From DIGJ01 sp041821315 (lineage in GTDB: Bacteria > Bacillota > Clostridia > Lachnospirales > Lachnospiraceae), in the NCBI GenBank assembly GCA_041821315.1, contig JBGUEO010000028.1, positions 3,987 through 67,986 of the forward strand: a DNA stretch of 64,000 nucleotides, in the 5' to 3' direction. The notes beneath the pieces were generated by a model. That model did not search any database and was not told where the DNA came from. It saw nothing but the letters and a program-made list of their open reading frames with translations. The position numbers and the translations under genes are program-made. Below are positions 1 through 10,010 of this stretch, in pieces. Each line of letters begins with the position of its first letter. Position 1 is the stretch's first letter.

Positions 1-3000
1 ACAGAAGCGGTTCGTCTTCTTAGTAATGTAGATGCAGAGGACAGTACACGTCTTGTTATTATGGGTGGAGATCAGCAGAGAAAAGTACTTGCTTCCACAA
101 ATGTCTGGGGACTTGTAAATCAAGTTTTAGACGGTTATGGGTTAAACTATAATACCGCAACATCAGTGGATGGTTTAATCAATCGATATTCCATTGGAGA
201 TGGTTCGTTAAACGCAAATGGAAGTAAGACATTTTTCTTTGAATCAGAATCATCTTCACAAACCTCTTCACGCGGTGTTTATTTGGATGCTAAATTATCC
301 AATACAGGTATTAATTTAACACCTGGTTCTAAGGGAGGATCTAACTATGATAATGATTTTGCCTCATGGACAATGTCAAATGAATATGGATTGAAAAAGG
401 ATAGAGATAGAAAAAGCTTTATTGGAGAATTTATTTGGTCTGGGTTTGATTATTTGGGTGAGCCGACTCCATATGGAATTTATCCAGTAGGAGTATCTTC
501 TTTTGGTACAATTGATACAGCAGGTTTTGCAAAAGATTCTTTCTATTTGTATAAAAGTCAGTGGACAAAGGATCCAATGGTTCACATCGTTCCAGGTGAC
601 TGGGACCTGTGGAGAGAGGGAGAAGTGGTCGACGTATGGGTGAATACTAATGTACAGACCGCAGAATTATTCTTAAATGGAAAATCACTTGGTAAAAAGA
701 GCTTTGATGAGAAAAAAACAGCATATGGAAAAAAATATTATGAAACGTCAGAAGCAACATCAGATGATAAAACATGGGGTGACAGTATAAATCCGGGTGG
801 TTATACAAGCACGGGAGCAGTATTAGACGAAGGTGAAACCAACTATGGTAAACTTCATCTTACCTGGGAAGTTCCTTATGAAGCAGGGGTATTGGAAGTA
901 AAAGCATATGACAGTGATGGCAAGACTGTAGTGGCAACGGATTCAGTAACAACTTCATCTACACCATATACCATACAGACAAAAACCGACAAAACAGTAC
1001 TTGCAGCAGATGGAACAAGCTTATCTTATATCGAATGTACGATAGTAGATAAAGATGGAAACATGGTTGCAGATGCAGATAACTTAGTAAATTTTAGTGT
1101 GACAGGTTCAGCTATTATCGTAGGTGTAGATAATGGACAACAAGAAAACACGGAACTTTACAAATATGGAAATATGGATAAAAATACATATTCAGAGCGT
1201 ACGGCTTATCATGGAAAAGTGTTGGTTATCTTAAAATCAGAAAAAGCCGTAGGAGATGCAACGGTAACAATCAGCGCGGACAATTTAAAGTCAGCACAAG
1301 TTACACTTAAGATGACTACAGACGGAACAGGTGAAAAGCCAGTACAGCCAACCGTAGAAGAGACTTTTGTATCGGTTGAACCGGTAAATATTTTGGTACC
1401 TAACGGAGTGGAAGTCCCATTACCAGCAGTAGTTAAGGTAAACTATGACGGCGGAACAGCTGGATCTTATAGTATTATGAAAGCAGTAACATGGTCTTCT
1501 ATCTTAAATGGAAAAGCAGAAGGCAGTGTAGAAGGAATTGAAGCAAAAGCGACTGCAACGTTGACGGCAGATCATACAATACAAGCAAACATAGATTTGG
1601 CAGAAAACACAGCTTTATGGGCGGATACTACAATATTTAAATTTGACACACTTGCAACGAATAGTACAATCAGAAACGGTGCAATAGCAACAGCATCCTT
1701 TACGGGATCAACGGGCAACTATCCAAACAATATGTTATTAGGCGATGATACAAAGACATGGTCCAATGCATATACAAGAGGTAAATCTGTTTTGCTTGAT
1801 GCAAACAGTGCATCCAGAAAGTATGAATATGTTACTTTTATGTGGGATAAGACAAAAGTATTCAATACAGTGGAGCTATCATTTGTACAATATAAAACGG
1901 CAGGAATGCCTAGTGTACTTGAAGTACAATATTGGAATGGAACTAAATGGGTAGCGGCAGCAAACCAGAGTGTAGGGAAAGCCACAGTGACAAAAGAAGC
2001 TACGGTAATGAAGTTTGACACGGTTGCAACCGATAAGGTTCGCGTATATATTGAGAATGAAACACCATATACAGCCAATGGAAATATAGAAATCGCAAAG
2101 GCGGCCGTTAGGTATAGTGACGCTCAGATTGCCTTAACAGGATTAACTTTGGGGGACACAACAACTAAAGTTGGAGAAAAGGTTGCCTTAACACCAAATT
2201 TCGCACCAATTGATGCTACGAACAAGAAATTGACATGGACGTCATCAGATAACACAATAGCAACTGTCGTAGATGGAGAACTTACCGCATGGAAAGAAGG
2301 AACAGTAACCATCACAGCAACATCTGTTTTTGACAGTACAATCAGTGCAAGCTGTACCGTTACGATTAAAGAAAAAGATATTGAAGAGCCAGAGCAGCTT
2401 AAATTGACATTAGATATTACATCTAAAACAATAGAGGTTGGTGAGAAGTTTAGAGTAACACCTGAGGTAACGCCAAAAGAAGTAACCAATAAAAGTGTTA
2501 CATGGACAACATCAGATCAAACGATTGCTACGGTAGAAAATGGTGTTGTAACTGCAGTGAAGGTAGGGAAGGTAAGCATTACAGCAACATCTAATCTAGA
2601 CACTACAGTGAGCACAAGTTGTGAGGTTATAGTGGTTGCAACAAGTACAGGACCTTCATTGCCGGTAGCATCGACAACTACATCAACGACAGAAGAGACT
2701 GATAAAGAAAATTCTTCCAGTGTCATTACGGTTGATATTAAAAATAAGGTAAAGACAGAAATAAAAAAGGGAAGTACAATAGCAAAAACTAGCAAGGCTG
2801 GAATATTTTATGATAAAGAGGGAAGTAAGATTACCAATGCAATTGTTACAACAAATGAGGGCGTAAGATACATTGTAGATGAGTATGGTAAGAAATATGT
2901 TTCTGCCATCATCGATGCCAATAATGGGAATAGGTATATTACAAGTAAAACAGGAGCAGTTGTTACGGGCACTATTGTGGAAGCGGATGGGGCTAAATAT

Positions 3001-3297
3001 TATACCACAAAAGCTACGGGTAAAGTTGTTACTAATAAGGTATTTAAATTCGAAGGTGAAAAATATGTAGCAAGTAAGACTGGAGAGCTTGTTGTTGGAA
3101 AAATAGTAACCCAAAAGGGTGCGAAATACTACACGGCTGAGGAGACGGGTAGGGTTGTTAGTAAAGAATTATTTGTATTCAAAGGTAAGATATATTATGC
3201 ACAAAAATCGGGTAAATTAGCTGTTTCCAAATGGGTTACCATTCGTAATATTGAATATTACTGTAATAGAAAAGGTAATATAATCAAAACAAGATAA
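1..3297 (+). CDS. Secreted family-2 glycosidase (beta-galactosidase type), 5'-partial
   Basis: The frame is open from base 1, so the gene begins upstream; 1098 residues are visible. The first ~210 residues are the end of a GH2 catalytic barrel: ESESSSQTSSRGVY (near residues 95-108) resembles the nucleophile region of BgaA-like enzymes, followed by GEFIWSGFDYLGEP. Then come the GH2 C-terminal beta domains, a Big_4-like domain (~470-550), a discoidin/F5-8-like carbohydrate-binding region (~560-720) and two Big_2 domains (~725-905). After a Ser/Thr linker, about seven ~20-residue G-x-x-Y-Y/x-G-x-x-V repeats resemble cell-wall/choline-binding repeats. Likely role: extracellular, surface-attached release of galactose or related sugars. 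Substrate is inferred. The next gene, also GH2, begins 75 bp downstream, so the two are probably co-transcribed. Confidence 0.9.
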   Translation, partial: TEAVRLLSNVDAEDSTRLVIMGGDQQRKVLASTNVWGLVNQVLDGYGLNYNTATSVDGLINRYSIGDGSLNANGSKTFFFESESSSQTSSRGVYLDAKLSNTGINLTPGSKGGSNYDNDFASWTMSNEYGLKKDRDRKSFIGEFIWSGFDYLGEPTPYGIYPVGVSSFGTIDTAGFAKDSFYLYKSQWTKDPMVHIVPGDWDLWREGEVVDVWVNTNVQTAELFLNGKSLGKKSFDEKKTAYGKKYYETSEATSDDKTWGDSINPGGYTSTGAVLDEGETNYGKLHLTWEVPYEAGVLEVKAYDSDGKTVVATDSVTTSSTPYTIQTKTDKTVLAADGTSLSYIECTIVDKDGNMVADADNLVNFSVTGSAIIVGVDNGQQENTELYKYGNMDKNTYSERTAYHGKVLVILKSEKAVGDATVTISADNLKSAQVTLKMTTDGTGEKPVQPTVEETFVSVEPVNILVPNGVEVPLPAVVKVNYDGGTAGSYSIMKAVTWSSILNGKAEGSVEGIEAKATATLTADHTIQANIDLAENTALWADTTIFKFDTLATNSTIRNGAIATASFTGSTGNYPNNMLLGDDTKTWSNAYTRGKSVLLDANSASRKYEYVTFMWDKTKVFNTVELSFVQYKTAGMPSVLEVQYWNGTKWVAAANQSVGKATVTKEATVMKFDTVATDKVRVYIENETPYTANGNIEIAKAAVRYSDAQIALTGLTLGDTTTKVGEKVALTPNFAPIDATNKKLTWTSSDNTIATVVDGELTAWKEGTVTITATSVFDSTISASCTVTIKEKDIEEPEQLKLTLDITSKTIEVGEKFRVTPEVTPKEVTNKSVTWTTSDQTIATVENGVVTAVKVGKVSITATSNLDTTVSTSCEVIVVATSTGPSLPVASTTTSTTEETDKENSSSVITVDIKNKVKTEIKKGSTIAKTSKAGIFYDKEGSKITNAIVTTNEGVRYIVDEYGKKYVSAIIDANNGNRYITSKTGAVVTGTIVEADGAKYYTTKATGKVVTNKVFKFEGEKYVASKTGELVVGKIVTQKGAKYYTAEETGRVVSKELFVFKGKIYYAQKSGKLAVSKWVTIRNIEYYCNRKGNIIKTR

Positions 3298-3371
3298 TTT
3301 GGTGCTAATTAGCTGAAAAAGGAAATTAATGTAAAACTTTATGTTAATAGGTTTAAAAGGAGGATAATGTA

Positions 3372-6300
3372 ATGAGAAAAAGACTTATATCTATTTTTCT
3401 TACTGCTGCAATGGTAATAACTGGGGTGAATTTTTCTGGTTTAGAAGGAATCATTAGTATACCAGTTAAGGCAGCAGAGAAAACAGAGTGGAATGCAAGT
3501 CCTGAAATATTTCAGGTGAACAGAGAACAAGCGAGGGCTACATTCTATAATTATGATACAGCCCAGAAAGCAAAGACAGCGGATAAAACAAAATCAAATT
3601 ACTACAAGTTGTTAAATGGTGATGATTGGAAGTTTAGTTGGGCAGTAAAGCCAGCAGATCGAATTGCGACGAAAGATGCAAACTTTAATAAATCAACATA
3701 TGATGACAGTTCTTGGGAAGATATTACGGTGCCTAAGGATTGGCAAACTTATGTGAACGAAGATGGATCATGGAAATATGACCCTATCATTTATTCCAAT
3801 CAGAATTATCCATGGATGGCAGCAGAGGGTAAAAATTATGCAGCATACACCGTAGGTGATGCACCACAGACCTGTAATCCGGTTGGTACCTATCGAAAAA
3901 CATTTACAATGGATGAAAGTTGGGCAGGTCGCCAGGTATTTGTTGATTTTGAAGGTGTTGGATCTGCAATGTATGTATGGGTAAATGGTCAATACATTGG
4001 ATATGGTGAAGATAGTTTCACTACCGATGAATTTAATATAACCAATGCACTTGATTTTTCAGCTGGAAATAAAAATGTAATTACAGTTGAAGTTTATCGT
4101 TGGTCAGATGGAAGTTATATCGAAAATCAGGATATGATTCGTGCGTGTGGTATTTTCCGAGATGTATATTTGACAACGAAGGATAGTGTTGAAATTCGTG
4201 ACTTTACGGTTACTACAGACTTAAATGATAACTATGTTGATGCCAATTTGAATGTAGAGGTCGAGCTTCGTAATTTTGCAACAACCGATGCAGAGAGTCT
4301 TAGCGTGGAAGCAAATCTATATGATACGGAAGGAAAATTAGTTACGGCAACGCCACTTAATGAAAAAGCTGGTGCATTTACAAACAATAAAGCCATGGTT
4401 TCGTTTAGTCAAAAAATTAGTAATCCAGATAAATGGACGGCAGAACATCCAAATCTTTATAATTTGGTGTTGGAACTTAAGAAAAATGGTACAACCATAG
4501 AAGCAACACAGGTTGATGTTGGTTTTCGAGAAATTGAACTAACTGCGGCGGGAACATCCGATGCAAGACTACAAGTAAATGGACAGGTAGTAACCCTTAC
4601 TGGTGTAAACCGCCATGAGAATGATCCAGAAGATGGACATTATTTGACCGAAGATGATATGCGAAAAGAGATTAAATTGATGAAGTCTCTTAATATTAAT
4701 GCGGTAAGGACATCCCATTATCCAAATGATCCGACGTTTTATCGTTTGTGCGATGAATATGGAATTTATGTTATGGATGAAGCCAATGTGGAAGCTCATA
4801 ATGGCAGAAGTCAGTATAGCGTCCCGGGAAGTCTTCCTGGATATGTACAAGCAGCCGAAGATAGAGCAATTAATATGGTAGAGAGGGATAAGAATTATCC
4901 ATGTGTTATTATGTGGTCACCTGGTAATGAGACAGGAGCTGGTGATTCACTTCAAGCAGAAATTGATTATTTTCATAATAATGATGACACAAGAGTTGTG
5001 CATTATCAGGGATGGAATGATAATGCTGGTGTAGATGTATATTCTGAAATGTATCCATCCATTGGAAAATTAAAAACAACTACTGGAAAGCCTTATATCA
5101 TGTGCGAGTATGCACATGCAATGGGTAATAGTGTAGGTGGATTGAAAGAATACTGGGAACAAATTCGAGCAAATGGAATTCTCCAGGGCGGATTTATCTG
5201 GGACTGGGTAGACCAGGCGTATAATACACCGTTGTTATCTAAGGATGGAACTTGGGATGGTACAAGTACTTACTGGGGCTATGATGGAGACTGGAATACA
5301 GGGGATTATACGTCATGGAAATCCGGAAATATTGATTTTTGTGTAAATGGTATTATTTCACCAGATAGGACTTTGCAACCAGAAGCCTATGAGGTAAAGC
5401 GAATTTATCAGGCACTGCAGATGAGTCTGAAAGATTTGGATAGTCAAACCATTACAATAAACAATGAATATATTGATACCAATGCAAATGAATATACCTT
5501 AAAATGGTCACTTCAAAAAGATGGAGAATCCATTCAAAAAGGAAGTATGGATGTTGATATTCCTGCCATGACTTCAAAAGATGTAGTAATTCCATTTACT
5601 GCACCAACAACGGTAAAGGCAGGAGAAGAATATTTCCTCAATGTGTCCTTTGTTATAAAGACAGATAATCAAGTTTCATGGGCAGAGGTGGGATATCCTA
5701 TAGCAGAAGGTCAGTTCGACCTGGAGTATCAAACAGAAGGGAACCTTCCTACCGTTCAAACTATTGCATCCGAGAGCTATATTAAACTTTCCGATAAAGA
5801 TGTGACTTTGGAAGAAGGAAAGACAAAAACAGTAACAGCTGAGGTAGTGGAAGGCAGTAAAGGTACCTCTGTTTTTGAAAACGGTGAAGTAACAGAAACT
5901 GAGGATACCATGACAATTGCAAAAGATGCATGGTCAGTAGCGTTTGATAAGACAACCGGTGAAATGACTTCTTTTCAGTCAAATGGAAAAGAAATGATTG
6001 CAGATTCGATTGAGCCAAATTATTGGCGGGCGTATACCGATAACGATAAGAAAGAAGCGGTTGATGCAAAATGGATGAATGCAAATACAGATGCTACCAT
6101 TGATACGGTATCAATTATTAAAAAGAATGACGTAGTATATGTTACAGCAACCAGAACATTAACCAAGTGTGCAGATTCAAAAGATAGCATTACCTATACG
6201 GTTTACCCAACGGGCGACATTTTTGTTAAGAGTACTTTGATACCTACAACAAGTATGACAAATCTGTTAAGAGTAGGAAATAGGATTCAGTTAGTTGAAG

Positions 6301-9300
6301 GTCTCGAAAATATGACTTGGTATGGCCGTGGGGAATCCGATAGTTATAGTGATAGAAAAGCTGGATATGATGTTGGAATATGGAACAGCACGGTATCTGA
6401 CCAGTTTACCAATTTTGTATATCCACAGGAAACTGGGAATAAGACGGATGTTCGCTGGATGACACTTACCGATAAAGAAGGAAATGGTCTCTTGATTGAT
6501 GCAACAAACAGAGAACTAGAAATGAGTGCATTGCATTGTACACAGGAAGCATTGCAAGAAGCAGATCATCCATATGAAATTAAAACAACCAAGAATACCG
6601 TTGTAACGATTGATTATGCACAGATGGGACTTGGAACAGCAAGCTGTGGTCCGGCTACCTTATCAAAGTACCTGTTGCCTGCAAGCAATACCTATACATA
6701 TTCCTATCATTTAAAAGCTATTTCTGGTGAGTCTTATAATCGTTTAATGAAGATTAGTAAGGTAGCATTTGAGGATGAGACAGATTTACTATCTTCTATA
6801 AAAATAGGAGATATAGATCTTCCGAAATTTAATAATAATATTACAAATTACTCCTATAATGCATCTTCACCAGATGGAAGTGTTCCACAGGTGACCGCAA
6901 CAGCAGTTTCAGATGATGTAACATTAAAAATTACACAGGCAGCCGAGTTTCCAGGAATTGCAACAGTTATAGCTACGGCAGCAAATGGGTATAGCAGAAC
7001 TTATTCCATTGAACTAAAAAATACTGGAACTATTATGTTATCTAGCTTAGGATATGATTCTGCAAAGAGCACATCTGGATACAATGGCATTTGGACAAAT
7101 TTAGATAATGGGGGCACCGCTCTCGATTTATACATAGATGGAACAAGAACAATTTTTGAAAGTGGTTACGGAGTAAATACAGATTCTGCACTATACTTTG
7201 ATGTTTCTAGTTTAAATGTAGAGCGTTTGCAAGGTTATGTTGGTATAGATGCTCATAAAAATAAGACACAAGATGGTGCGTATGCCATTATTTATGTGGA
7301 CGGAGTACAGGCATATAAATCGAATTTAATGAAGGCTAATGGGGATGCCCAGTACTTTGATATTGATATCTCCGGAGCAGCGGAAATCGAGTTATATGCA
7401 GACAAGAATATTAAAAATGGACATGATGAGGTTAGTTGGTGTGATACTCAGTTAATTATGACAGGATTCTATGAAAAAGAAATGGGACTAGAATTAACAA
7501 AAGCAGCAACTGCAAAATTGGATACAAAAAATAAGATACTTTATAATGTGCCAAAGGGTACTACAAAAGCGGAATTAAAAGCGATGTTTACATCCGTTGA
7601 AGGTGGAACTATCACAATGCTTGATCCTTACAATGCAGAGCAAACATCAGAGGATGCACCGGCTGCAACTGGATATCTGGTAACACTTTCGGTAGATGGA
7701 ACGCGAAAGGATACCTTAACGATTGCAGTAAATGGTGATGTGGATGGTTTTTCCGATGGTAAACTAGATATTGCCGATATCAACAAGCTTCGTGAAGTCG
7801 TAGCAGGAAATGATACATTTGATATGTTAAATACGTATGCAGCAGATATGAATCAGGATGCTATCATAGATGTAAAAGATATTGCAGCATTAAGAGCTGA
7901 TGTAAATGGAGCAGAAATTGCGGGTGCGACTGAAAATGTAATGTTATCATTGACAGCAACCGATACGACAGGCAGTGCAGATGGTAAGATAGCCTTTACT
8001 GGTTCCATTGTACAGACTTCAGAACAAGCAAATTCTGCAATGGCAGCAGGTACTTTTACATTAAATTATGATTCATCTGCTTTTGCAGCCGGTATAGTGT
8101 CATTGGCTACTGGCGTGAACGGAACTATTTCGACAAAAGTGGTTGCAGATGGACAGTTAAAAGTCGTTTATGAATTAGAACATGCAGTTACAATCAGTGC
8201 AGATTTATTTACGGTGGACTTTGCATTGAAAACGGATGCAGTAAAGAAATCGTATGATTTTACTGCGACCGATCTTACCGTAGTAGCAGGAAATCAAACG
8301 GTGATTAGCGCAACAAGTGAAAAAACAAGTGTGATACCTGCAGGTGCAAGCGGAGCTGTAAAAGTAACAGAAATAACCATAAATGGACTTCCATCTGTGG
8401 TACAAGTCGGCGACAGCTTTGCACTGTCTGCAAGCGTAGCACCAGAAAATGCAACGGAGCAGGGAGTAACATGGAGTTCCAGTAATCCAAGTGTTGCAAG
8501 CGTATCAGGTACAGGAAGTGTAACAATTCTTGCAAATGGAACTGCAACTATTTTTGCATCGAGTAAGGAAACGGGTTCAGTAATATCAGGGACACAGGTT
8601 ATAGCGCCGGTATCTACGGTAACCGGACTAGACTACGCGTATCTGACCGGAGAAGTGAATGAAGCGAACAACGTATATGGAACAGAAACAGTAACCGCTG
8701 CTTCCGATGGAGCAATCAAATTCTCATCTGCAGTATCGGGATGGGGTGGCGTTCATATTAATGAGGCAGATACAGGGGAGAAACAATCAAATACCGCAAT
8801 TAGTATGAAAATTGGCGGAGTACAAACTACATTTGCACAGGGTATGAGTGCGAATACAGATGCAACTTTTACCTACGAATTAACTGGTATAAATGCAAAA
8901 CGCTTCCAGGCATGGGTTGGTATTGATTATCTAAAGAGTACAAAAACGACAAGAGATGGAGCAAATTTTATTTTCTACAAAGATAGCATTGCAGAAGGAA
9001 ATAAGATTTATGAGACTGGAATAATCTTACAGGGCGGCAATGCAAAATTTGTAGACATTGATGTTAGTGATGTGGCAACTTTAGTTATTTATGTGGATAA
9101 AATTAGCTCTAATAGTGATGATTGTATTGATATTGCAGATGCAAAACTTTACAAAGAGCCATCTGCTGAAAAATTATCAGTAAAAACAAGTCCACTAAAA
9201 GCCTTAAGTACATTTGAACGAGCAAGCATTGCTAGTTCGTCAGATATTAGTTGGAAATCAGCGGATGAAACAATAGCGACCGTATCGGGTGGAGTAATAA

Positions 9301-9947
9301 CTGGAAAATCAGAAGGTGTAACAACAATTACCGCATCTTTAGGTGACCTAAAAGAAAGCTTCAAGGTAACGGTAACAAAGAAGCAGGGAACAGATCCAGG
9401 GGAAGAAATACCGGATCCAGGCGAAACACCACCGGTTATTGTCATTCGACCAGAGCCTAGTCCGACACCTACACCAGAAGAGGCAACGGAAGAAATAACC
9501 CTTCCATCGAAAAATGAAGTAGTTAAAAGTAAAACAGCAGTTTATAAAGTAACAAAATCATCCGAAAGAAATGGAAAAGTAACCTATATAAAGGTTGCAA
9601 ATACGAAAGCTACGAAGATTGTAATTCCTACTACAATAAAAATAGAAGGCATCTCTTTTAAAGTAACAGCAATTAATAAGAATGCAATGAAAGGAAACAC
9701 GGTAGTTAAAAAAGTTACAGTTGGAAAAAATATTACAACGATTGGAGGAACGGCATTTTTTAGAGCAAAAAATCTTAAAACAATTGTTATTAAATCTACC
9801 AAAATTAAAACAATCGGCAAAAACGCATTTAAAGGAATTAAGAAAAATGCTATCATTAAAGTACCAGCAAAGCAATATAAGAAATATGTCAAACTATTGA
9901 AGGCAAGTGGCATTTCTAATACTGTAAAAATTATAAAGATTAAGTAA
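3372..9947 (+). CDS. Secreted LacZ-type GH2 beta-galactosidase with NPCBM, dockerin-like, Big_2 and LRR modules
   Basis: 2191 residues with a signal peptide (MRKRLISIFLTAAMVITG.., cleavage near VKA-AE). The LacZ core has NRHENDPEDG, the acid/base in WSPGNE (E520), the nucleophile in MCEYAHAMGN (E579) and GFIWDWVDQ; the LacZ C-terminal domain runs to ~1140. It is followed by an NPCBM-like domain (~1220-1370), a dockerin-type-I-like Ca repeat pair (~1455-1515, GDVDG..DIADI and ADMNQD..DVKDI), a cohesin-like beta domain (~1520-1650), Big_2 (~1665-1745), a second NPCBM-like domain (~1750-1925), another Big_2-like domain, a Pro-rich linker and a C-terminal BspA-like LRR_5 region. It should hydrolyse beta-galactosides outside the cell. 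Start chosen from AAAAGGAGG just upstream. A far shorter LacZ (~1000 aa) is usual. Confidence 0.93.
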   Translation: MRKRLISIFLTAAMVITGVNFSGLEGIISIPVKAAEKTEWNASPEIFQVNREQARATFYNYDTAQKAKTADKTKSNYYKLLNGDDWKFSWAVKPADRIATKDANFNKSTYDDSSWEDITVPKDWQTYVNEDGSWKYDPIIYSNQNYPWMAAEGKNYAAYTVGDAPQTCNPVGTYRKTFTMDESWAGRQVFVDFEGVGSAMYVWVNGQYIGYGEDSFTTDEFNITNALDFSAGNKNVITVEVYRWSDGSYIENQDMIRACGIFRDVYLTTKDSVEIRDFTVTTDLNDNYVDANLNVEVELRNFATTDAESLSVEANLYDTEGKLVTATPLNEKAGAFTNNKAMVSFSQKISNPDKWTAEHPNLYNLVLELKKNGTTIEATQVDVGFREIELTAAGTSDARLQVNGQVVTLTGVNRHENDPEDGHYLTEDDMRKEIKLMKSLNINAVRTSHYPNDPTFYRLCDEYGIYVMDEANVEAHNGRSQYSVPGSLPGYVQAAEDRAINMVERDKNYPCVIMWSPGNETGAGDSLQAEIDYFHNNDDTRVVHYQGWNDNAGVDVYSEMYPSIGKLKTTTGKPYIMCEYAHAMGNSVGGLKEYWEQIRANGILQGGFIWDWVDQAYNTPLLSKDGTWDGTSTYWGYDGDWNTGDYTSWKSGNIDFCVNGIISPDRTLQPEAYEVKRIYQALQMSLKDLDSQTITINNEYIDTNANEYTLKWSLQKDGESIQKGSMDVDIPAMTSKDVVIPFTAPTTVKAGEEYFLNVSFVIKTDNQVSWAEVGYPIAEGQFDLEYQTEGNLPTVQTIASESYIKLSDKDVTLEEGKTKTVTAEVVEGSKGTSVFENGEVTETEDTMTIAKDAWSVAFDKTTGEMTSFQSNGKEMIADSIEPNYWRAYTDNDKKEAVDAKWMNANTDATIDTVSIIKKNDVVYVTATRTLTKCADSKDSITYTVYPTGDIFVKSTLIPTTSMTNLLRVGNRIQLVEGLENMTWYGRGESDSYSDRKAGYDVGIWNSTVSDQFTNFVYPQETGNKTDVRWMTLTDKEGNGLLIDATNRELEMSALHCTQEALQEADHPYEIKTTKNTVVTIDYAQMGLGTASCGPATLSKYLLPASNTYTYSYHLKAISGESYNRLMKISKVAFEDETDLLSSIKIGDIDLPKFNNNITNYSYNASSPDGSVPQVTATAVSDDVTLKITQAAEFPGIATVIATAANGYSRTYSIELKNTGTIMLSSLGYDSAKSTSGYNGIWTNLDNGGTALDLYIDGTRTIFESGYGVNTDSALYFDVSSLNVERLQGYVGIDAHKNKTQDGAYAIIYVDGVQAYKSNLMKANGDAQYFDIDISGAAEIELYADKNIKNGHDEVSWCDTQLIMTGFYEKEMGLELTKAATAKLDTKNKILYNVPKGTTKAELKAMFTSVEGGTITMLDPYNAEQTSEDAPAATGYLVTLSVDGTRKDTLTIAVNGDVDGFSDGKLDIADINKLREVVAGNDTFDMLNTYAADMNQDAIIDVKDIAALRADVNGAEIAGATENVMLSLTATDTTGSADGKIAFTGSIVQTSEQANSAMAAGTFTLNYDSSAFAAGIVSLATGVNGTISTKVVADGQLKVVYELEHAVTISADLFTVDFALKTDAVKKSYDFTATDLTVVAGNQTVISATSEKTSVIPAGASGAVKVTEITINGLPSVVQVGDSFALSASVAPENATEQGVTWSSSNPSVASVSGTGSVTILANGTATIFASSKETGSVISGTQVIAPVSTVTGLDYAYLTGEVNEANNVYGTETVTAASDGAIKFSSAVSGWGGVHINEADTGEKQSNTAISMKIGGVQTTFAQGMSANTDATFTYELTGINAKRFQAWVGIDYLKSTKTTRDGANFIFYKDSIAEGNKIYETGIILQGGNAKFVDIDVSDVATLVIYVDKISSNSDDCIDIADAKLYKEPSAEKLSVKTSPLKALSTFERASIASSSDISWKSADETIATVSGGVITGKSEGVTTITASLGDLKESFKVTVTKKQGTDPGEEIPDPGETPPVIVIRPEPSPTPTPEEATEEITLPSKNEVVKSKTAVYKVTKSSERNGKVTYIKVANTKATKIVIPTTIKIEGISFKVTAINKNAMKGNTVVKKVTVGKNITTIGGTAFFRAKNLKTIVIKSTKIKTIGKNAFKGIKKNAIIKVPAKQYKKYVKLLKASGISNTVKIIKIK

Positions 9948-9960
9948 ACATAGCTTTATG

Positions 9961-10010
9961 TAAATAGTAAAAGGGCGGGATTTTCATCAATCTCGCCCTT
10001 TTACTATTTA
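9961..10010. terminator. Bidirectional terminator between glycosidase and regulator genes
   Basis: A 20-bp inverted repeat (9961-9980 with 9991-10010, one G-T pair) with a 10-nt loop. It is GC-rich at the tip (GGGCGGGA/TCTCGCCC) and flanked by A and T runs on both sides, so it can stop both the rightward GH2 transcript and the leftward regulator transcript. It overlaps the last codons of the minus-strand gene. Confidence 0.9.

Noticed and set aside
1719..2795. Long minus-strand open frames inside the first glycosidase
   Set aside because: They lie antisense to a well-supported GH2 gene, are low-complexity Val/Ser/Thr-rich mirror translations of repeat domains and lack ribosome binding sites.
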